From Actinomycetota bacterium (GTDB lineage: Bacteria; Actinomycetota; Actinomycetes; S36-B12; UBA5976), in contig CANGDR010000007.1 of assembly GCA_947452765.1 (NCBI GenBank), positions 1 through 64,000 of the forward strand: a stretch of DNA of 64,000 nt, given 5' to 3'. Both the position numbers and the translations under genes were made by a program. The notes beneath the pieces are model-generated. The model had not been told where the DNA came from. It searched no databases and saw only the letters and a list, made by a program, of their open reading frames with translations. Numbering within the stretch: the stretch's first letter is position 1; every line of letters starts with the position of its first letter. Shown in pieces: positions 58,583 to 64,000 of this stretch.

Positions 58583-59776
58583 TTAAAGGGTATGTTTCAG
58601 CAATTTACCTAGGCGTGTGATGCCTTCAACAATTCGATCGTCCTCAACACCGGAAAAATTCACGCGAGCATGATTTGGCTCTTGAACAACTGGGAAGAAA
58701 GTTGCGCCAGGCACGTAGGCCACTTTTCCCTCAGGAAGCAAAGTTTCCTTCATAAAAGCAGTCGCATCGAAGCCGACTGGGAACGTCAGCCAAGTGAACA
58801 ATCCACCTTCCGGCTCAGTGAAGCTAACTTCATCTGGAAATGTTTCCCGCATGGTTGAAAGCATTAAGTCACGCTTTCGTAGGTAATTAGGACGGAGCTT
58901 TGCAATATGGTCATCAATGCTGTGACGTCGCAGATATTCAAGAGTTGCATTCATGTTCAAGGTGCTGTTTTGGGTGTCCGATGCCACTTTCAGTAACGAA
59001 AGTTTGTCTAAAAGCTCAGGGCTAGCTAGTGCCCAACCAAGTCGCATAGATGGCACGAGAATTTTTGAAAAACTACCTAGATGGATAACTCGGCCTTCAG
59101 TATCTAAGCTCTTTATTGTTGGTAATTGCTCGCCTTCAAATCTCAATTCGCGATACGCCGTATCTTCGACAACGAGCACGTTGTATTTATTTGCAAGTTC
59201 TATCAAGTGCTTTCGTCGTTCAAGATTCATCGTTGCCCCAGAAGGATTTTGAAACTCTGGAATTGTATAAATCATCACGACATTTGGATTAGCCGCAAGT
59301 ACTTCCGCCAAGTGATCAGTGTCCATGCCGAATTTATCTGTGCGAACTGGGGCATATGTTGGTTGTGTTGGGGCAAACGCAATTAGCGCACCAAGGAATG
59401 TTGGATTTTCTGTGACGATCGTGTCACCAGGATTTACTACCAACTTCGCAGCCATATCAAGCCCCTGCTGGGCACCTTGAACGATTAATACGTCGTCTTC
59501 GGTACATGGCATTCCATCACGAGTTAGTCGCTTAGCGACTTCCGCTCGTAATCCTGGCAAACCATTCGAAGCCGTGTACTGCAAGACATCCGCTCGCTCT
59601 GGGATAAGCAAACTTGAATAGATCACATTTAATTCTTTAATAGGAAATAGGCTCGGATCCGGGTAACCCCCACCGAAAGAAATTAAGCCCGGATCATCTC
59701 CAATCTTTAATAAATCCTTGATAGCTGAAGGTTGTACGCCTTCCATCCGCTCTGAGAATTGAATTTCAGGAGTCAT
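58583..59776 (-). CDS. PLP-dependent aminotransferase (2-aminoadipate aminotransferase/LysN-like)
   Basis: LISFGGGYPDPSLFP, GAQQGLDMAAKLVVNPGDTI, YTIPEFQNPSG, LGSFSKILVPSMRLGW. Confidence 0.92.
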   Translation of the reverse strand: MTPEIQFSERMEGVQPSAIKDLLKIGDDPGLISFGGGYPDPSLFPIKELNVIYSSLLIPERADVLQYTASNGLPGLRAEVAKRLTRDGMPCTEDDVLIVQGAQQGLDMAAKLVVNPGDTIVTENPTFLGALIAFAPTQPTYAPVRTDKFGMDTDHLAEVLAANPNVVMIYTIPEFQNPSGATMNLERRKHLIELANKYNVLVVEDTAYRELRFEGEQLPTIKSLDTEGRVIHLGSFSKILVPSMRLGWALASPELLDKLSLLKVASDTQNSTLNMNATLEYLRRHSIDDHIAKLRPNYLRKRDLMLSTMRETFPDEVSFTEPEGGLFTWLTFPVGFDATAFMKETLLPEGKVAYVPGATFFPVVQEPNHARVNFSGVEDDRIVEGITRLGKLLKHTL

Positions 59777-60456
59777 GAAAAGTTCAACTTACTTTCCTTG
59801 CCAGATTGCAATGCTGCTAAATGTTCGTCGTAATTCATATGCTCCAACAAGGACGAGCCGTTCACTATTTTAAGTCGTAGATCTGCTTCAAATTTCTCAA
59901 TTTCTTCAGCGCGATCAATCACGGCCATGAACTCAGCAACGCTTCCAACTACGATCCCATCAGCGTCGCCAACTAAATAATCCCCTGGCTGGACAGTTAC
60001 GTCTTCAATAGCGAGTGGAATTTGGATGGCAGGCAGCGCAGCAGTTCCTGGTGCACTTGGTTTTGATCCGCGAGCGTAAATTGGCAGGTCGATTGAGAGC
60101 AGAACGGAGCGATCTCGACAATAGCCATCGATCACAATTCCTGACATCCCAATTCGATGCGCTTCGGTGGCGAAGAGCTCACCAGATACGGCCCCTGATT
60201 TACTTCCTCGCACGACTAGTACATCTCCAGCCACCGCCATTTTTAGCGCACCCACCATAGATAGCAAACCATCACTTGCATCTACTGTGATCGCTTGCCC
60301 CACAAGCTTCAACTCAGGTCGAACCGGGATTATTTCGCAGGTAAGTTCACGAAGTGGTGTCGTCGACTTACTTGCATCAGCAAGTGAGGTGCTACTTACG
60401 CCATTTAGTCGGACAACAAGTTTGGCTACCGCGTCGGAATCGAATTGGACAGTCAT
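59773..60456 (-). CDS. RraA family protein (HMG/CHA aldolase-type)
   Basis: GDVLVVRGSKSGAVSGELFATEAHRIGMSGIVIDGYCRDR...GDYLVGDADGIVV. Confidence 0.92.
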   Translation of the reverse strand: MTVQFDSDAVAKLVVRLNGVSSTSLADASKSTTPLRELTCEIIPVRPELKLVGQAITVDASDGLLSMVGALKMAVAGDVLVVRGSKSGAVSGELFATEAHRIGMSGIVIDGYCRDRSVLLSIDLPIYARGSKPSAPGTAALPAIQIPLAIEDVTVQPGDYLVGDADGIVVGSVAEFMAVIDRAEEIEKFEADLRLKIVNGSSLLEHMNYDEHLAALQSGKESKLNFS

Positions 60457-60460
60457 TTAA

Positions 60461-61012
60461 CTACTTTCCATCTGTCGTCACTTCTTTGACAGTTCTCACT
60501 GTTGCAAAGGTTCCATCAAGTGCGGCAAGAAAAGTCGCGTGAATTACTTCGGCCGGCAAGGTAATTCCGCTGTAGGTCTGTTCGTATGTAGCGCAGGCTT
60601 CGCCAACTAAGTCAACTGAGAATCCATAATCAAAAGCGGCTCGCACCGTTGAATCAATGCACATGTGCGTCATCATGCCGACAACGACCAAGTCATCCAC
60701 ATTTAAGTCACGAAGGTGCTGCAGCAGTTCTGTTCCCGAAAAAGCATTGGGTGTGTGCTTCACAAAATGAGTCTCGCTATCTAGCGGGCGTACAAGTTCA
60801 TGAATTTCAACACCGACTGATCCTGCGACAAAAAATGAAGCATCCGAATCTTGTTGAATGTGCTGAATGTGGACAATCGGTTGTTCGGTCTTCCTGAAAT
60901 GCGCAAGGACTTCGCTGGCTTTTTGACCGGCCTCTACGCTTCCCGACAGCGGCAATGCGCCACCCGGAAAGTAGTCATTTTGAATATCCACGATCACCAA
61001 GGCACGAGTCAT
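60461..61012 (-). CDS. Isochorismatase-family cysteine hydrolase
   Basis: ALVIVDIQNDYFPGGALPL, VVVGMMTHMCIDSTVRAAFDYGF. Confidence 0.93.
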   Translation of the reverse strand: MTRALVIVDIQNDYFPGGALPLSGSVEAGQKASEVLAHFRKTEQPIVHIQHIQQDSDASFFVAGSVGVEIHELVRPLDSETHFVKHTPNAFSGTELLQHLRDLNVDDLVVVGMMTHMCIDSTVRAAFDYGFSVDLVGEACATYEQTYSGITLPAEVIHATFLAALDGTFATVRTVKEVTTDGK

Positions 61013-61187
61013 GATTTAACTATGGTGCATTAGGGCGCGAATTGGAAGCACGGGTAGCACATTTCTTTATGATGGTTTAGCAAATAAAACCTGACGCTAT
61101 AAATCAATTAGATTTAGTTCCGCTACCCAAAGGTCCGCAATGCAGCAATTGACTACCCAACATTCAATATCTACCTAGTATGAGCAA

Positions 61188-61862
61188 ATGGGACGAATGA
61201 TGCGATCGCAGGTAGCCGGATTACTCAAGGCATCTCACTTCGGTCCTACCGTTCTCGTCGTCAGCATTACATTTGTATTGTCACTTACGCAGTTTTCAGC
61301 CTTGGATTCCTTGGTTATTGCAGTTGCCATTCTCCTTGGACAATTTGTCGTTGGCTGGACAAATGACCTAGTTGATTTTCCTAGTGACAAAGCTGCCAAG
61401 CGACTGAAGAAGCCCCTTGTATCTGGGGCCATTTCTGAATCTACTTTAAGAATTTGCATTGGCATTGCGTTATTAAGTGCGCTAATCGTTTCCCTGCTTA
61501 GTCCATTGGGAGTTAGCGGTACTGCGATCCACTTTCTTGGGCTATTAAGTGCAACTGCCTACAACTTGAAACTGAAAGCGACCATGCTGTCAGTAGTTCC
61601 ATACATGGTTTCGTTTGGAGCGCTACCTTGCGCTATCTATATAGCGGCCGGGGCCAATCCCCCAAATTGGATGGTTTTAGGTTTCATTCTTTTCGCGTCC
61701 GCATTTCACTTCTTAAATGTGCTCAAAGATATGGAATCGGACATCGATCAAGACGTAATGGGATTACCCCAGGTCATCGGGCGTAAGAAAAGTATTGTCG
61801 CGGCTATCGTGCTTGCAGGACTGGGCATATCGGATGTAGTTCTGGGAAACATCACAACCTAA
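61188..61862 (+). CDS. UbiA-family prenyltransferase
   Basis: VVGWTNDLVDFPSDKAAKRLKKPLVSGAIS and DMESDIDQDVMGLPQVIG Asp-rich motifs. Confidence 0.88.
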   Translation: MGRMMRSQVAGLLKASHFGPTVLVVSITFVLSLTQFSALDSLVIAVAILLGQFVVGWTNDLVDFPSDKAAKRLKKPLVSGAISESTLRICIGIALLSALIVSLLSPLGVSGTAIHFLGLLSATAYNLKLKATMLSVVPYMVSFGALPCAIYIAAGANPPNWMVLGFILFASAFHFLNVLKDMESDIDQDVMGLPQVIGRKKSIVAAIVLAGLGISDVVLGNITT

Positions 61863-61904
61863 CCAAGGGTGACCCTGGTCCCAAGCCGTGTTGCTAGAAC
61901 TGCT

Positions 61905-62441
61905 TTATTTCTTGACCTTAATCGGCATGTATTTTTTATAAGCGACATACCAATTGGATGCGATCGCGTGTTGGGCAACTGTTAGCGGAACTTGCCCACT
62001 ACATACCAATGCATGCAGCTTGTTCTCAACTTTGTCCTTAACTCGGGCTCCAGCACTCCCCGCATAAGGTTCAGGCCAAAGATTGCGTGGGTCGCTCGGA
62101 CTTCCCCCTAATTCAAGTGAAATTAAATGGTCCTCTTCGAAATGGCCAGTTACGCGATCATGATAAAACGCATAAGCACCAGCAAGTTGAGACTTCTTAA
62201 GTCGAGTCGTATAAGAAGACGGCGGTCGAATTGTCTTGGTGTAACCAGTCACACAAATGGTCGACTGGATATTGGATTGACTCACATTTGGATTAATTGC
62301 TCCAGGAGTTACTTTCGCTACCGGCAGTACGATTCCGCGTGCAAAAGCTGGTTGCAATTGTGCGAATACTCCAAACGCGATCACTGCAAGTGCAAGCGTG
62401 CCACTACTTAGTATTCGGAGAATTTTAAAAATCTCGCTCAC
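61905..62441 (-). CDS. Secreted HNH-like protein
   Basis: Signal peptide; FEEDHLISLELGGSPSDPRNLWPEPY. Confidence 0.75.
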   Translation of the reverse strand: MSEIFKILRILSSGTLALAVIAFGVFAQLQPAFARGIVLPVAKVTPGAINPNVSQSNIQSTICVTGYTKTIRPPSSYTTRLKKSQLAGAYAFYHDRVTGHFEEDHLISLELGGSPSDPRNLWPEPYAGSAGARVKDKVENKLHALVCSGQVPLTVAQHAIASNWYVAYKKYMPIKVKK

Positions 62442-62592
62442 CTACTTGGTGAAAGCATCCCATAAGCAACGCCCGGAACGTGGGACCACGAAATCTAGAA
62501 GATCTGAGCCGCCTTCAGCTGAGTATTTGACGTTCGGCCTCTAATGTCTGGGGCAAGGAGTAGCGTGGTTTGTATTAGAAAGGCGTGATTCT

Positions 62593-63018
62593 ATGTATGA
62601 ATGGCTTGGGATCGTCCTAGTTCTAGTCATTGCTGAAGTGATGACAACAAACATGGTGTTCGCCTCGTTCGCCATCGGGGCCCTTTCAGCCGCAATCACT
62701 GCAGCATTCACTGATTCACTCTTGTCGCAGGTATTTGTCTTTGGCGTCATGTCTGTGGTGTCGTTAGCCGCGGTTCGCCCTGCCGTACTCAAACATCTGT
62801 ACCGCGGTTCAGGAACGCACGTCTCGGGTCTGAATCGCTTGATTGGCAAGGTCGCAGTAGCAAGTTCCCAGATCGATACCACGGCTGGCGAGATTTTCAT
62901 TGACGGTGAAACTTGGACCGCACGCACAACTGGTTTACCAATTCCAGCTGACACTCAAGTCATAGTCACATCTCTCAACGGAGCAATCGCGATCGTTGAA
63001 ACTCAAAGTAAGGATTAA
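62593..63018 (+). CDS. NfeD family protein
   Basis: N-terminal TMs, C-term LIGKVAVASSQIDTTAGEIFIDGETWTARTTGLPIPADTQVIVTSLNGAIAIVE (OB fold). Confidence 0.88.
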   Translation: MYEWLGIVLVLVIAEVMTTNMVFASFAIGALSAAITAAFTDSLLSQVFVFGVMSVVSLAAVRPAVLKHLYRGSGTHVSGLNRLIGKVAVASSQIDTTAGEIFIDGETWTARTTGLPIPADTQVIVTSLNGAIAIVETQSKD

Positions 63019-63021
63019 GTT

Positions 63022-63882
63022 ATGTTGATCGTTGTTGGATTATTTATAGTGTTAGCCGCTTTAGTTGTGTGGCGTGCAATTCGCATTATCCCCCAAGCCA
63101 GCGCTGGCGTGGTTGAGCGACTAGGTAAGTACAGTCGAACTTTTGATGCTGGCCTCAACATACTTTTGCCCGGTATTGAGCGGATTCGTATGCTTGTTGA
63201 TTTACGTGAACAGGTAGTTTCCTTCCCGCCACAGCCCGTAATCACTGAAGATAACCTGGTTGTCAACATTGACACCGTCGTATATTTTCAAGTTTCAAAT
63301 CCACGTGATTCGACATATGAAATTCAAAATTACATTCAAGGTATCGAACAACTTGTTATCACCACATTACGTAACGCAGTTGGTGGGCTCGATCTTGAAG
63401 CCGCACTCACTTCGCGTGACAAGATCAACGCAACATTACGTGGAGTTCTTGATGAAGCAACTAGCAAATGGGGCGTTCGCGTAAACCGCGTTGAAATCAA
63501 AGCAATTGAGCCACCTCCGAGTGTGCAAGATTCCATGGAAAAGCAGATGCGTGCCGACCGCGATAAGCGTGCTGCAATTCTTACGGCCGAAGGTGAAAAG
63601 CAAGCCCAGATTCTCACGGCCGAAGGCGCCAAACAATCAGACATCCTGCGAGCCGAAGGTGAAGCCCAGGCTGCGGTATTACGCGCAGATGGTGAAGCCA
63701 AGGCAATCCAAAAGGTATTCGATGCGATTCACGCAGCTAATCCATCAGATCAGGTGCTCGCCTATCAATACCTGCAACAGCTGCCCGCTATTGCTAATGG
63801 CACGGCAAGCAAAGTCTGGATCATTCCGGCTGAGTTATCCGCTGCAGCCGGCTCGATCGTAAAGGCATTCACGCCTAAGTAA
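63022..63882 (+). CDS. SPFH/stomatin-family membrane protease-associated protein
   Basis: IIPQASAGVVERLGKYSRTFDAGLNILLP...DNLVVNIDTVVYFQV; AEGEKQAQILTAEGAKQSDILRAEGEAQA. Confidence 0.94.
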   Translation: MLIVVGLFIVLAALVVWRAIRIIPQASAGVVERLGKYSRTFDAGLNILLPGIERIRMLVDLREQVVSFPPQPVITEDNLVVNIDTVVYFQVSNPRDSTYEIQNYIQGIEQLVITTLRNAVGGLDLEAALTSRDKINATLRGVLDEATSKWGVRVNRVEIKAIEPPPSVQDSMEKQMRADRDKRAAILTAEGEKQAQILTAEGAKQSDILRAEGEAQAAVLRADGEAKAIQKVFDAIHAANPSDQVLAYQYLQQLPAIANGTASKVWIIPAELSAAAGSIVKAFTPK

Positions 63883-63893
63883 CTGCAAGCCGC

Positions 63894-63931
63894 TACGAAG
63901 CGAATTTTTTACCCGGGTAATTCGCTTCGTA
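63894..63931. terminator. Long perfect hairpin downstream of the SPFH gene
   Basis: tacgaagcgaatt-ttttacccgggt-aattcgcttcgta, 13-bp perfect arms. Confidence 0.6.
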
Positions 63932-64000
63932 ATTTATATCGCATGTGTGCTGAATTTGGATAATTCGTACAACTCTGACAATTTGTATATTGTGCGAAAT

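Overview
This window is a moderate-GC actinobacterial chromosome segment. The taxonomic call rests on the aceE-fasR-like-fabD-fabH-acpP-fabF-accD cluster with a DUF3145 gene, DUF3052, type 2 ArgG and a type A RNase P RNA. Most of it is compact housekeeping and metabolic sequence. It includes argG, a pxpBC pair, the fatty-acid synthesis cluster, a GNAT-MenC/NAAAR pair, a split cytochrome b cluster, two distant FAD/GcvT-family oxidoreductases, tRNA-Val(TAC), a CAT-anticodon tRNA and an SPFH/NfeD pair.

The stand-out region is about 11.0-20.85 kb. The last ~25 nt of rnpB (minus strand, 20499-20846; + strand form TAGACGAGTCGGTCTGTAAGCCGGA) recur as same-orientation direct repeats at 19278, 18731, 18350, 17801 (degenerate), 16281 and 11062. 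The repeats separate small accessory genes, mostly one gene per interval: aminotransferase, DinB, DUF2200, SRPBCC, then TipAS/DUF1801-MORN/DUF1761, with a YCII gene beyond the distal copy. I read this as a polar array of gene cassettes inserted serially at the 3' end of rnpB. It resembles an integron in layout, but uses an RNase P RNA terminus as the presumed attachment site and has no recombinase in the window. Junction evidence includes a DUF2200 ORF that reads through a repeat into its neighbour, and a frameshifted 3' relic of an SRPBCC gene still attached to its repeat. The mechanism is inference; the repeats and their match to rnpB are directly visible.

Other points of interest are a FabD with a degenerate C-terminal lipoyl/biotinyl-like domain (K to R), palindromic operators over start codons, and a diheme cytochrome b cluster without a visible Rieske partner.
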